Source: Bacteroidales bacterium
GTDB lineage: Bacteria > Bacteroidota > Bacteroidia > Bacteroidales > JAGOPY01
Length of the DNA: 64,000 nucleotides
Assembly: GCA_017991835.1 (NCBI GenBank)
Contig: JAGOPY010000013.1
Coordinates: 35,307 to 99,306, forward strand
Direction of reading: 5' to 3'
The position numbers and the translations under genes are program-made. The notes under the pieces are model-generated. The model did no database searches. It was not told the origin of the DNA and was given only the letters and a program-made list of their open reading frames with translations. Positions 9,045-17,452 of the stretch are shown in pieces (within the stretch, counting starts at the first letter, position 1; the number at the start of each line of letters is the position of its first letter).

Positions 9045-12000
9045 CTGAAACTTGACTTTAAGATACTCATTTTTTCAGGGCTCCTGTTCATATCGGGGAA
9101 AAGCCTGATCTCACAAGCCCGGCAGCCTGACGGAGGACAGGCTGGCGCCTCCCTTTCCACTTCATTCATCAAACCCAATGTCGGCCTGAAAAGCGGCGCC
9201 CTTAGCTTTAATGTGATCCGTATCAGAAACCTTTCCGATTCTGCTATCCGGATCAAACCGGTAATCATGCTCCCCGACGGCTGGCTCTCCTTTACCACAC
9301 CCGTTAATGATACGCTGATCGGAGCCAACGACTCCATCTCCATCCCGATCCGTTTTCAACTCCCCGAAAAAGTCAGTTCCGAAATAAGCCACGACATCGC
9401 TTTCCGGGCCTACTCCATGCAAAATAAACTCCTTTCGGAAACACATTGTACGGTCAAACCGGAGGCTTTTCACAAATGGGACGTTACACTTCCGGATAAC
9501 CGCGTATTCTTTTATCCGCGTAACAACAATTCTGATTTTACCATTTTCATTGAAAATAAGGGCAATACAGACGAGCAGATTGATCTTAATATCATTACCG
9601 ACCGAAAAGTGGAACTGGTCAGTACCGGAGCATGGCAACCCGGCCAGCCTATAAATATAAAACCGTTCCAGGACACGACCCTGAAGCTGAACGCCAAATA
9701 TATCAATGATGACCAGCGGGTATTTGACCTGAGCAAGATACAGGTAATCGCCGAAGCGGGCGAGGCTAAATTCAACCAGTCGTTCATGATCGAAAAATAC
9801 AATGACACGTATGCACCGCTCATCGTCGACAGGGCTCTCCCCCACCAGGTAGAATTCGGGATCAGAACGTTCACAGGCAACCAGGAATTCCTTCCGTTCA
9901 TCAAAGCCAGAGGAATAGCGACAATAAAGAGCAACAGCTCATTTACATACAATTTCAACTATTATGCTGTTACAGGAAAAGAGAATATCATCAGTAACAG
10001 TTATTATAATTTCCTGTATAAATGGAAATCGCTTAAAGTGGGGCTGGGGGCCTTCAGCTCTCAACTCGGACGAAACCTGTATACCCGGAATGGGATAATG
10101 GCTTCCAACATCCTGAAATTATCAGATCATCTCAACATGGAAGTATTTCTCAGTCAAAGTTTCCTGGTTCCGAAAACGAGCATTGCCAGCGGATTCACTT
10201 ATGAGAAAAAGAAACTGGAACTGCGCGGTTCGCTGGCTTATGATATGGATAAAGACAAAGGGATCAACACAGGCTCTGCAATGGTCCAGTCGGGCCTCAT
10301 CAAAATTTTCAAGGACCATGACTTCACTTTCAGCCTCTATGGATACCATGAAACCCACGACGTGACCAACGATTACACGCTGGCCGGAGTTGCCTGGGAT
10401 ATCAACTATTTTGCAAAGATAGGCGACATGGTATCGGTCCAGGTCACCAACAATTACGGCTCACCCAATATACCGGGCCCTCAGATGGGCCTTCTGAACT
10501 TTAACGCCAATGCCATTCTAATGTTAACTAACCGTCGAAACTATTTCTCGGTGCAATACCTGAACAGCTCAAGGAAGTATCATATTTACAATTTTGAAGG
10601 GGAAAAGCTGCCGAACATCTCATTATATGACCAGTACGCCAACCTGCTTTTTCATTCCAGTAACAATTCCAACCATACGTGGGAAGCAGGCCCCAGCATC
10701 GAAGCATACCATTCGTACCGGCCTCCGCTTACTGCGGGCGGAGCAGATGCCGAATACCATGCCCAGAAGGTCCGGTTCGAGTACAAGTCGGTTATTGCAC
10801 GGGCTTTGATGCTGAACATGAAAACCGGCATCAGCCGTATCAATCATATTGAAACGGATACGCTGACTTACCAGCGTTACGATTTCCACCTGATGGGAGG
10901 TTACAATTTCGGCCGGGGTTACAGCATTTCCTTCAGCTATGACTACGGGCCGATGGTGAACAACGGGCTATACCAGTTTGCCGGTGATATTAAAAACCAC
11001 AGTTTCAATATCAGCCCCAGCATGATGAAATCGTATTTCAAAGATAGGATTAACCTGACCGTTTTCTCCAATTTCATCTACAGGATGGATCTGGGTTACA
11101 TTTCCGTAAACGTAAATCCCAAAATCGAGGCATATTTATTCAACGATTGGTATGCGGTGGCCAGTGGCACCTATCACTTTACCCAGCAGGAATATACCGA
11201 CCAGACTACGCGGAATTCTTATGTTTATGCCGAAGTATCGATCCGGAAGAGGTTCGGAAAATCGGACTTCAACAAATGGCAGAAGCACACCCGAAGGTTG
11301 AAAGTGGTAATGTTCAAAGACGACAATGGAAACGGAACCAAGGAAGACAATGAACAGGGCATTCCGTTCGTCAAGACCAGGCTGAAGCTCACCAATACCG
11401 ACAATCCGTATGTCAGCACTCAATTCCCGGTGGATATCATTCTTCTTTCGAATAAAGCGGGAGCGGTGAATTACAACAAATTACCCAGGGGATTTTACGA
11501 ACTGGCCGTCACTCCGCTGACGGATATGAAGGAATATTTTTACGTGAACCGCAGCGCCGAGAAACTCGAACTGATCAAGAATGCCACCTATTATGTCCCG
11601 TTCCAGAAGGCCAGCAAGATCAGCGGAAAGATAACGGTTCAGCGCCAGAAGTTCATCAAGACCGGGGAAGAGTCGCTGGACCTGACAAATATCAAAGTGA
11701 CCGCCTATAATAAGCAGGGGAACAGCTACTCTTCATTCACGCTGTCGGACGGCAGCTTTACGATCTATGTCCCTGACAACAACAGTTATTATCTCAGGAT
11801 GGGGAATGTTTTCGGCAGCAACTTCAGGATTACGCAAAACGATATCAACGTGGATGTGGCTGGAGGGAAAGTGCCAGAAGTGGTATTCAACGTAGTAGAG
11901 AACAGCCGCCAGGTCAGGTTCAAGGGGGCCAAGCCGGCGGTTACCGACACTGCCCAGGCGGAGCCGCTTAAGATCAAGGTGTTGCATGGCAAGTTCTATG

Positions 12001-12320
12001 AAAACTCCAAAGAAGCAGCGGTTAACAAGAATGCCGTTCCGGTATTCAATATCCCGGAAGCCGCGGTCCAGGAAGAACCGATAATCCCGGGAAATTTCTA
12101 TGTCGTAACTGGGTCGGATTCTACCCGGACACAGGCTGTAAAGATCAAGCGGATTATGGATGAGAACGGCCTGGATGCACGCCTCGGATATAATGAATCC
12201 GAAGGCATGTATTACATCTTCACCGGATATTATCCCAATAAAGGGGATGCGAAGGATGAACTGGAAAGGTTGAAGGCGGCGGGCATGGCTGATGTGGAGA
12301 TCATTAAATTCCAGGAATAA
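9045..12320 (+). CDS. large outer-membrane barrel protein with Ig-like, Cna/SdrD-like and SPOR-like regions (usher-like candidate)
   Basis: About 1091 residues. An ATG is missing: the frame opens after a TAA at 9039-9041, and residues 1-25 are a good signal peptide (FKILIFSGLLFISGKSLISQ), so the start must be CTG 9045 or another non-ATG codon; GTG 9213 would cut off the signal and the first Ig-like strands. Order: signal; two Ig/NEW3-like beta domains (to about 265); a long stretch of alternating amphipathic strands rich in Tyr/Asn (about 270-745), typical of an outer-membrane barrel; a Cna/SdrD-like segment with KDDNGNGTKEDN (about 750-900); and a C-terminal domain of about 75 residues (NFYVVTGSDSTRTQA to VEIIKFQE) resembling SPOR, a peptidoglycan-binding fold. 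Size is in the range of fimbrial ushers (800-900) plus extra domains. No FimD-type sequence is recognisable, so usher function is a hypothesis from gene order. Confidence 0.65.
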   Translation: MKLDFKILIFSGLLFISGKSLISQARQPDGGQAGASLSTSFIKPNVGLKSGALSFNVIRIRNLSDSAIRIKPVIMLPDGWLSFTTPVNDTLIGANDSISIPIRFQLPEKVSSEISHDIAFRAYSMQNKLLSETHCTVKPEAFHKWDVTLPDNRVFFYPRNNNSDFTIFIENKGNTDEQIDLNIITDRKVELVSTGAWQPGQPINIKPFQDTTLKLNAKYINDDQRVFDLSKIQVIAEAGEAKFNQSFMIEKYNDTYAPLIVDRALPHQVEFGIRTFTGNQEFLPFIKARGIATIKSNSSFTYNFNYYAVTGKENIISNSYYNFLYKWKSLKVGLGAFSSQLGRNLYTRNGIMASNILKLSDHLNMEVFLSQSFLVPKTSIASGFTYEKKKLELRGSLAYDMDKDKGINTGSAMVQSGLIKIFKDHDFTFSLYGYHETHDVTNDYTLAGVAWDINYFAKIGDMVSVQVTNNYGSPNIPGPQMGLLNFNANAILMLTNRRNYFSVQYLNSSRKYHIYNFEGEKLPNISLYDQYANLLFHSSNNSNHTWEAGPSIEAYHSYRPPLTAGGADAEYHAQKVRFEYKSVIARALMLNMKTGISRINHIETDTLTYQRYDFHLMGGYNFGRGYSISFSYDYGPMVNNGLYQFAGDIKNHSFNISPSMMKSYFKDRINLTVFSNFIYRMDLGYISVNVNPKIEAYLFNDWYAVASGTYHFTQQEYTDQTTRNSYVYAEVSIRKRFGKSDFNKWQKHTRRLKVVMFKDDNGNGTKEDNEQGIPFVKTRLKLTNTDNPYVSTQFPVDIILLSNKAGAVNYNKLPRGFYELAVTPLTDMKEYFYVNRSAEKLELIKNATYYVPFQKASKISGKITVQRQKFIKTGEESLDLTNIKVTAYNKQGNSYSSFTLSDGSFTIYVPDNNSYYLRMGNVFGSNFRITQNDINVDVAGGKVPEVVFNVVENSRQVRFKGAKPAVTDTAQAEPLKIKVLHGKFYENSKEAAVNKNAVPVFNIPEAAVQEEPIIPGNFYVVTGSDSTRTQAVKIKRIMDENGLDARLGYNESEGMYYIFTGYYPNKGDAKDELERLKAAGMADVEIIKFQE

Positions 12321-12692
12321 TCCTATTGCTTCCCTTGATTTTTATTAAAAATCACAACTTTTCTCAGGAAATAGAATCCATTCCGCATTTTTTGCATTTC
12401 TGCAAATTTGAAAGTTAATTATTAGATATAGTTCGTTTCTTCCCGGACAAAGGCCATAAGGATCAATTTCCCTGATCGGACCGGCTGATTTAATATTGTG
12501 ATTGAATTTCAACATATTAAATCGAAGAACATGAGAACCAGGAAATTTAATTCAACGATAAACCGTCGATAGGCCAGCAGTTTCATCTTAGCCCTGTTGT
12601 TATCGATTATATGTGCCGGTAAAATATTGAATAAAAAGTGACTTTCGGACTTATGGTTTTTCTTTAAAATAAATCAGCTAAAGAATAAAAAA
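12321..12692. other. gene-poor gap with a degenerate signal-peptide fragment
   Basis: 372 bases without a convincing gene. A short AT hairpin (TGATTTTT / AAAATCA, about 12338-12356) follows the barrel gene. At 12531 an ATG opens MRTRKFNSTINRR then a stop; in another frame the following bases read SSFILALLLSIICAG, as if a signal peptide had been frameshifted. Probably the start of a dead secreted-protein gene. Confidence 0.35.
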
Positions 12693-13001
12693 ATGAATCC
12701 GGCTCAAAACATAGTGATTGCATTGTTCCTGACGATCCAGCTGGGAATCGGGGAGAACCGGATTTATATCAAACCTTCGGTTTTTACATTGCCGGAGATT
12801 ATTTTCACTAACCAGGCCAATTACGAGCTTTCAAAGAAGAAAAAGATTCCCAGGACAGATCCTCCGGCTATCAGGATTTATCACAAATATAATGCTCATC
12901 ATCCGGAAAAATCGTTCCAGGTTAAGGTTACAATGCCTGATCTGGTGGCTGTTTTTCATCGCGGAAATGGCCTGGATAACTATAATAAGAAAATAAAATG
13001 A
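12693..13001 (+). CDS. hypothetical short protein
   Basis: 102 residues, not recognised. The N-terminus has a weak hydrophobic stretch (IVIALFLTIQLGIG); the rest is basic and polar. Its stop codon overlaps the ATG of the SDR gene (ATGA), which is the main reason to keep it, since that arrangement suggests translational coupling. No domain, no clear promoter. It could be a chance frame. Confidence 0.35.
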   Translation: MNPAQNIVIALFLTIQLGIGENRIYIKPSVFTLPEIIFTNQANYELSKKKKIPRTDPPAIRIYHKYNAHHPEKSFQVKVTMPDLVAVFHRGNGLDNYNKKIK

Positions 13002-13864
13002 AAACCAGACAGACAGCATTGATAACGGGAGCCACGAGCGGGATCGGGAAGGCTTTTGCTGTCTGTTATGCCGGTATGGGATACGACCTGATGGTCACCG
13101 GGAGGAGGATGGACAGGCTGGAACAGCTTTGTTCGGAATTATCCCGGGAATACGGGATCAGGGCTGAAGCGGTCAAAGCCGAGTTGTCGGAGGAAGAAGA
13201 CATGGAGAGGCTGCTGGAAGTGATTAAGCGACGGGACAATATCGGAATTCTGGTCAACAATGCCGGTTTTGGTTCAGGGATTGATTTTTACCAAAACAGT
13301 CTGGAAGAGCACCTGAAAATGCTGGATGTGCACGTAAAGGCATCGATAAGGCTCATATATGCAGTATTGCCTCAGATGAGGATGAGAAAGGAGGGGGTGA
13401 TCATCAATGTCTCGTCGCTGGGGGCTTTCATGCCGGCGCCGGGAAGTTCGATGTATTCTGCCACCAAGCTGTTCCTGGCCAGTTTCTCTGAATCGCTGAA
13501 TATGGAGGTCAGGCGGCAGGGTATAAAGGTCCGGTGTGTTTGTCCCGGGTTTACCCATACCGAATTCCATGAACGCCGGGCTCAGGGCAAGATCAGGGCG
13601 GGCGGCAAGCTGATGTGGATGGAGGCGGATGACGTTGTAAGAAAAACGATCAGATCGCTGAAAAAGAATAAGATAGTGGTAGTGCCGGGAATCATCAACC
13701 GGTTATTGATTGCTGTGACGAGCATCCTCCCACGCCGGTTGTATTATCATATCATGGAAAGGTCAGGAAAGGCCAAGGTCGGTCCGGGCTTTATCGATCG
13801 TATGAAGCAACTTGTTGAAAAACCGGTTTCGTTCTTTTTCACCACTCACACTGATCAGGTTTGA
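12998..13864 (+). CDS. short-chain dehydrogenase/reductase (SDR, DltE-like)
   Basis: 288 residues. Classical SDR: cofactor-binding TGATSGIGK at about 9-17, NNAG at about 87-90, NVSS (catalytic Ser region, about 137-140) and YSATK with Tyr153 and Lys157. RR after the TG motif (TGRRMDRL) favours NADP(H). It would carry out an NAD(P)-dependent oxidoreduction on an unknown substrate; the DltE/YqjQ-like subgroup of similar length is the nearest match I recognise. Its last 102 bases overlap the convergent gene at 13763-14446, so its C-terminus may be altered relative to family members. No link to the ketosynthase genes is evident, although a ketoreductase role cannot be excluded. Confidence 0.85.
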   Translation: MKTRQTALITGATSGIGKAFAVCYAGMGYDLMVTGRRMDRLEQLCSELSREYGIRAEAVKAELSEEEDMERLLEVIKRRDNIGILVNNAGFGSGIDFYQNSLEEHLKMLDVHVKASIRLIYAVLPQMRMRKEGVIINVSSLGAFMPAPGSSMYSATKLFLASFSESLNMEVRRQGIKVRCVCPGFTHTEFHERRAQGKIRAGGKLMWMEADDVVRKTIRSLKKNKIVVVPGIINRLLIAVTSILPRRLYYHIMERSGKAKVGPGFIDRMKQLVEKPVSFFFTTHTDQV

Positions 13865-14446
13865 TTTTTTCATCAGCTGCCGCATATGTTGCTCGACATT
13901 GGTACAGAAGGCCGTATCCTGGGTTACGAGCAGGCTGATCACGTCGAAGGTCAGGTAAGTTGCCATATGGTCGCCGACACGCACCCAGATCGAATTATCG
14001 TTCAGCACCACCTCATTTTCGTACATCATGAACGTATTCGGAATCCCCTCTGCAGGCATCCCGTAATGGAATTTAAAACCCATCTCAGCCTGCTTCCGGA
14101 TATGGAGAACCCATTTTTCAAGTTTATCTACAAGGTTCAAGATATCCTCTTTTTTCTCAAAATATCCTGATATCCAGTAGTACTCAATCTGCCTCATCAG
14201 GATTCGGAAAGTATCCTCATTCCATATCTCGGTGGTAGGGATTTTAATGGCCGACCTGAGAATATCATTTCCGATTTCCACGATTTCGGGATTGAGATCA
14301 TCCAGGCGAAGCAATTTATTTTCATATTCCGGAAAATTGAAGATCGTCTTCTCCCAGAAAAAAAATTTAAAAGCAGCGATCTCGGGGAAATGGAAATAAT
14401 GGAACACCGGAGGATCTTTGGACCAGGGGTGGATTTCCACGATCAT
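13763..14446 (-). CDS. hypothetical protein, convergent with the SDR gene
   Basis: 227 residues, not recognised. No signal peptide or membrane segment; mixed alpha/beta-looking sequence with Trp/Tyr/Phe-rich stretches (FHYFHFPEIAAFKFFFW) and helical segments (EDILNLVDKLEKWVLHIRKQAEMG). The 3' end overlaps the SDR gene by 102 bases on the opposite strand. A CATCTTTG sequence (one mismatch from TATCTTTG) lies just upstream of its ATG. The strand is AT-rich like neighbouring intracellular genes. Coding seems likely because the frame is long and has plausible composition, but function is unknown. Confidence 0.6.
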   Translation of the reverse strand: MIVEIHPWSKDPPVFHYFHFPEIAAFKFFFWEKTIFNFPEYENKLLRLDDLNPEIVEIGNDILRSAIKIPTTEIWNEDTFRILMRQIEYYWISGYFEKKEDILNLVDKLEKWVLHIRKQAEMGFKFHYGMPAEGIPNTFMMYENEVVLNDNSIWVRVGDHMATYLTFDVISLLVTQDTAFCTNVEQHMRQLMKKSNLISVSGEKERNRFFNKLLHTIDKARTDLGLS

Positions 14447-14468
14447 TCCTGGGCAAAGATGAACGGTA

Positions 14469-15015
14469 AACTTCCAATGGAGACAGGACTATATCCGTAC
14501 TTTTCTGGAGAGAGATATTCCCCAGTTGGGAATTTCTATCCCGGCGGTTTCATTGAGAAGATTCTGGACCATGCTGGCCCATTACCATGGAAATATCTGG
14601 AACGGTTCTGAATTTGCACACTCCATAGGGACTACCGAACCAACAGCCAGAAGATACCTTGATATTCATTCCGGCGCTTTTGTAGTTAATCAATTACAGC
14701 CATGGCATGAAAATCTAAAAAAAAGGCAGGTAAAATCACCCAAAGTTTACATCAGGGACTCAGTTTTACTTCTGGGCCACTCACGCCGGGGGAGAAATTG
14801 ATCTGCTTTCAATACTCAACGGCATTAAAACAGGATTTGAGATCAAATACACTGATGCACCGAAAGTGACCAAATCAATGCTCCTTGCAATCGAAGATCT
14901 TTCCCTGGAAAGGATATTTATTATTTACCCGGGTGAGAAAGATTATGCGCTGCATGATAAAATTCAGGTGAAGGCTGCGAAGAATATCTGGTCGCTTGAT
15001 GTAGGTCATTACTGA
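14469..15015 (+). pseudogene. DUF4143-type ATPase remnant, 5' truncated and internally deleted
   Basis: Reading in from 14469 gives NFQWRQDYIRTFLERDIPQL, the hallmark entry into the DUF4143 region, then a winged-helix-like part (RRFWTMLAHYHGNIWN, TARRYLDI) and PWHENLKKRQVKSPKVYIRD. At about 14762 the frame shifts: in the +1 frame FYFWATHAGGEIDLL and IYPGEKDYAL continue to a TGA at 15013-15015, the family's C-terminal end. The usual 60-90 residues between these parts are missing, so a deletion caused the shift. The N-terminal AAA+ part is absent. Clearly a dead copy of an ATP-binding protein of the same broad class as the next gene. Confidence 0.85.
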
Positions 15016-15088
15016 TAAAACCGCTGGACAGTTGGGCAGTCGGGCATAAAAAGAAATTTTTTGATCAATATATTAACCATTTTATTAT

Positions 15089-15096
15089 TATTTTTG
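15089..15096 (+). promoter_or_regulatory. -7 box TATTTTTG
   Basis: TAnnTTTG match 19 bases before the ATG of the ATPase at 15116; a TTG at 15061 lies 25 bases upstream of the box, a little far for -33. Confidence 0.45.
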
Positions 15097-15115
15097 GTTT
15101 ATAATTTGATCAAAA

Positions 15116-16306
15116 ATGAATACTCTTTATGAAATTTCTGACAAGCTCAAAGCATCGGTAAAGACTGATTTTACAAGGAATATATTAGAAAAGCTTGATG
15201 AACCAGACAGGCTTATTGGAATCAAAGGGGCACGAGGAATTGGCAAAACCACGCTGTTGCTTCAATATCTGAAACTGCGACTCCAGGATCAGAATGCGCT
15301 TTATATTTCGCTGGATGATCTATATTTTACCGAGAATACTTTCCTGGAAACAGCCGATACATTTGTAAAAAATGGAGGAAATTGTATCCTGGTTGACGAG
15401 GTGCACCATTATGAGAATTGGGCAAAAGAGGTGAAAAATGCCTATGACAGGTATCCTGAACTTAAGATCATTTTTACCGGTTCATCGATGCTTCGTATGG
15501 AGTCATCCAAAGGAGACCTTTCCCGCAGGGCAGTAATTTACACTATGCAAGGATTGTCATTCAGGGAATTTATTCACTATTCAGAAGGCATAAATTTTCC
15601 TGTTTTTTCTCTATCTAATGTTCTTAATGATCACAGGAAACTGGCGGAATCGGTCTGGAAAAAAATCAAACCGATCCGTAAATTTAACGAATACTTGCAG
15701 TACGGTTACCTTCCATTTGCATCAGAGAACATCAACACCTATCACCTGAGGTTAAAGGAAATAGTCAACACCATCCTGGAAGCCGATCTTCCTTACATGG
15801 CGGAGATCGACTATTCTAAAATAGACAAAATCAAGCAGTTACTTTACATTATCAGCCGCAGTGTCCCTTTTAAACCGAATATCGTTAAGCTTTCCGAAAG
15901 AACCGGCATTGCACGCAACACCCTCAAGCACTATCTTCATTATCTTGAGGATGCCGGATTGATTCATTTACTTCACCGCAGTTCGAAAGGAATCAGCATG
16001 CTGACAAAACCCGAAAAGATTTATCTATCCAACCCAAACCTGATGGTTGCCATTGGAATGTCGGGTGCGGAAAAAGGTAATATAAGGGAAACTTTTTTAC
16101 TCAACCAGTTATCAGATGCACACCAGGTCAGCAATACGAAACAAGGTGATTTCTTTGTCGATGACCAGGTCATTATTGAAGTCGGTGGAAAAAACAAAGG
16201 CCAAAGCCAGATTAAAGATCTCAAAAATGCATTCCTGGCCCTGGATGATATTGAAACCGGATATGGCAACCAGATTCCATTGTGGTTATTTGGATTCCTT
16301 TATTAA
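15116..16306 (+). CDS. AAA ATPase with DUF4143-like C-terminal region
   Basis: 396 residues. Walker A GARGIGKTT (about 38-46), Walker B CILVDEVHHY (about 93-102), a sensor-like IIFTGSSMLRMES, then a REF(I/L)-type motif (LSFREFIHY), a winged-helix-like stretch (LSERTGIARNTLKHYLHYL) and a C-terminal nuclease-like fold (FFVDDQVIIEVGGKNKGQSQIKDL). This is the common AAA_14 plus DUF4143 architecture of about 400 residues. These proteins are very frequent in Bacteroidota and archaea and spread like mobile genes; their function is unsettled. Intact here, directly after a broken relative. Own promoter-like box upstream. Confidence 0.85.
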   Translation: MNTLYEISDKLKASVKTDFTRNILEKLDEPDRLIGIKGARGIGKTTLLLQYLKLRLQDQNALYISLDDLYFTENTFLETADTFVKNGGNCILVDEVHHYENWAKEVKNAYDRYPELKIIFTGSSMLRMESSKGDLSRRAVIYTMQGLSFREFIHYSEGINFPVFSLSNVLNDHRKLAESVWKKIKPIRKFNEYLQYGYLPFASENINTYHLRLKEIVNTILEADLPYMAEIDYSKIDKIKQLLYIISRSVPFKPNIVKLSERTGIARNTLKHYLHYLEDAGLIHLLHRSSKGISMLTKPEKIYLSNPNLMVAIGMSGAEKGNIRETFLLNQLSDAHQVSNTKQGDFFVDDQVIIEVGGKNKGQSQIKDLKNAFLALDDIETGYGNQIPLWLFGFLY

Positions 16307-16320
16307 TCTCTCCTAAAATA

Positions 16321-16367
16321 TCCCCCGAAATGCGTATTGACATCGCCGGCGGGGAGGAGTAAATTTG
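16321..16367 (+). promoter_or_regulatory. conserved promoter module, copy 1 (orphan)
   Basis: TCCCCCG, then AAATGCGTATTG at 16328, 20 bases, then the -7 box TAAATTTG at 16360-16367. The same arrangement with identical spacing occurs at 17402 and 21118. The TTG of the palindromic block falls at the -33 position. This copy has one mismatch in the palindrome (ATGCGTAT) and leads into a scar, not an intact gene. Confidence 0.65.
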
Positions 16368-16440
16368 TGAGTCGTTGGCCTGTCCTGGAGGCGAAGTCCG
16401 ACTACTGACGACCGGTGCAGGGAAGATCGTGAAATTTTAG
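16368..16440 (+). pseudogene. scar of a T9SS-tailed gene (GKIVKF end)
   Basis: About 70 bases after promoter copy 1. The last bases read GKIVKF-stop, matching the GKIVKY-stop ends at 19870 and 21230. Nearly the whole gene between promoter and tail end seems to have been lost. Confidence 0.45.
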
Positions 16441-16456
16441 CTTTACGTGTCGATCG

Positions 16457-17083
16457 TCACTTCCGCGAATAATCCAGAACGGCTTTCTCAATCCTTTTCT
16501 TCACATCGGCCCATTTTAATTTAGGATTCTCCATTAATACCGGCCAATCACCAAGGTCAACATCCTTAAAATAGATGAGACTCTTGAGAATAAAAGTGGT
16601 GTTTTCCTGGTTGTATTTCTTCTGATAAAATTCCAGCATTCTTCCCAGGTCATACTTTTCAAGAAGATAAAAAATATCGATGAAATCTTTTGACCGATGC
16701 CCGCTGGTCGAAATGGCATTGAGCTTCATGGCTATAATATCAGGAATTGACAGAAGGTTGATATCACTGATAACATCCGGTTCTGCTATCAGAGGATAAC
16801 GATGGGCCAGTATATCTACATTGATATTTTCAATTTGACCTTTAAGGGTGTTTGAAGAAGAAAAAAACAACTGGTAGGAATAATCCTGGTGGATCTTTTC
16901 CAGCAAATCAGTACCTTCAAAATTAAAATTCGAAAAAAGATCAATGTCTATCGATTTCCTGTGATTAAGAGACAAAGCAAGCGCTGTTCCGCCGACCAGG
17001 TAAAATCCATTCAGATAAGGCTTGTCCTGCAAAGATCTTATGAGTTCCAGAACTGTGGTGTCGACTGCTTTACCCGGTGACAT
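16457..17083 (-). CDS. AbiEii/AbiGii-type nucleotidyltransferase toxin
   Basis: 208 residues. The N-terminal half has the nucleotidyltransferase signature: GFYLVGGTALAL (about 26-37), then SIDIDLFSNF with the two metal-binding aspartates, and a third acidic strand NVDILAHRYP. This matches AbiEii-like toxins (type IV toxin-antitoxin / abortive infection), which transfer nucleotides to RNA targets such as tRNA. The C-terminal half (DIIAMKLNAISTSGHRSKDFIDIFYLL) is the usual helical part; the K-x-x-A-x-x-x-R-x-x-x-KD-x-x-D motif is present. Its start overlaps the upstream partner gene by 46 bases, as in toxin-antitoxin operons. Confidence 0.85.
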   Translation of the reverse strand: MSPGKAVDTTVLELIRSLQDKPYLNGFYLVGGTALALSLNHRKSIDIDLFSNFNFEGTDLLEKIHQDYSYQLFFSSSNTLKGQIENINVDILAHRYPLIAEPDVISDINLLSIPDIIAMKLNAISTSGHRSKDFIDIFYLLEKYDLGRMLEFYQKKYNQENTTFILKSLIYFKDVDLGDWPVLMENPKLKWADVKKRIEKAVLDYSRK

Positions 17084-17346
17084 CGGAATGATTTTAAAGG
17101 TATTTGAAAAAAACGGGAAACAAAGTTCAGTGTTTTCGGATCAATATAAGGAAGGGTACACAATTCTTCAATGACTTTATCCTTTCCGTAATAACTGATC
17201 AGCAGGTTCATTTCCTTCACTTCGCCAAGGGTAAAGACCCTTTGGATGATCAGACGGCAATACTTTTCGGAGTCCAGGGCTGACCGATCAACATCCCAGA
17301 AATATTGAGGTTTAAGATGGGTGAGTATGGACTGTTGCGTTATCAT
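17038..17346 (-). CDS. DUF6922-like antitoxin partner
   Basis: 102 residues. The segment FWDVDRSALDSEKYCRLIIQRV is typical of the short DUF6922-type proteins found next to AbiEii nucleotidyltransferases. First gene of a two-gene operon, ending 46 bases inside the toxin gene. The last 20 or so residues (from LKSFRCHRV) lie in the overlap and are probably not conserved. Likely the cognate antitoxin, by position. A TATCTTTG box lies 20 bases upstream. Confidence 0.65.
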   Translation of the reverse strand: MITQQSILTHLKPQYFWDVDRSALDSEKYCRLIIQRVFTLGEVKEMNLLISYYGKDKVIEELCTLPYIDPKTLNFVSRFFQIPLKSFRCHRVKQSTPQFWNS

Positions 17347-17365
17347 TTGTTGATTACCCGATAAT

Positions 17366-17373
17366 CAAAGATA
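17366..17373 (-). promoter_or_regulatory. -7 box TATCTTTG for the toxin-antitoxin operon
   Basis: Reverse-strand TATCTTTG 20 bases before the ATG at 17346; only about 30 bases from the divergent promoter of the response regulator, so the two may share regulation. Confidence 0.5.
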
Positions 17374-17401
17374 CGGAAAATAGCATCTGGAACCACAAAT
17401 A

Positions 17402-17448
17402 TCCCCCGAAATACGTATTGCATTCAGCTTGTTTTCAATTTAACTTTG
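17402..17448 (+). promoter_or_regulatory. conserved promoter module, copy 2 (response regulator)
   Basis: TCCCCCG, AAATACGTATTG at 17409 (containing the perfect palindrome AATACGTATT), 20 bases, then TAACTTTG at 17441-17448, four bases before the ATG of the response regulator. NarL/FixJ-class regulators bind short inverted repeats, so the palindrome is a good candidate site for autoregulation. Same spacing as copies 1 and 3. Confidence 0.7.
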
Positions 17449-17452
17449 TGAA

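Noticed and set aside
9162..9845. 227-codon minus-strand frame opposite the barrel gene
   Set aside because: Antisense to a coding region with signal peptide and Ig-like strands; no recognisable domain.
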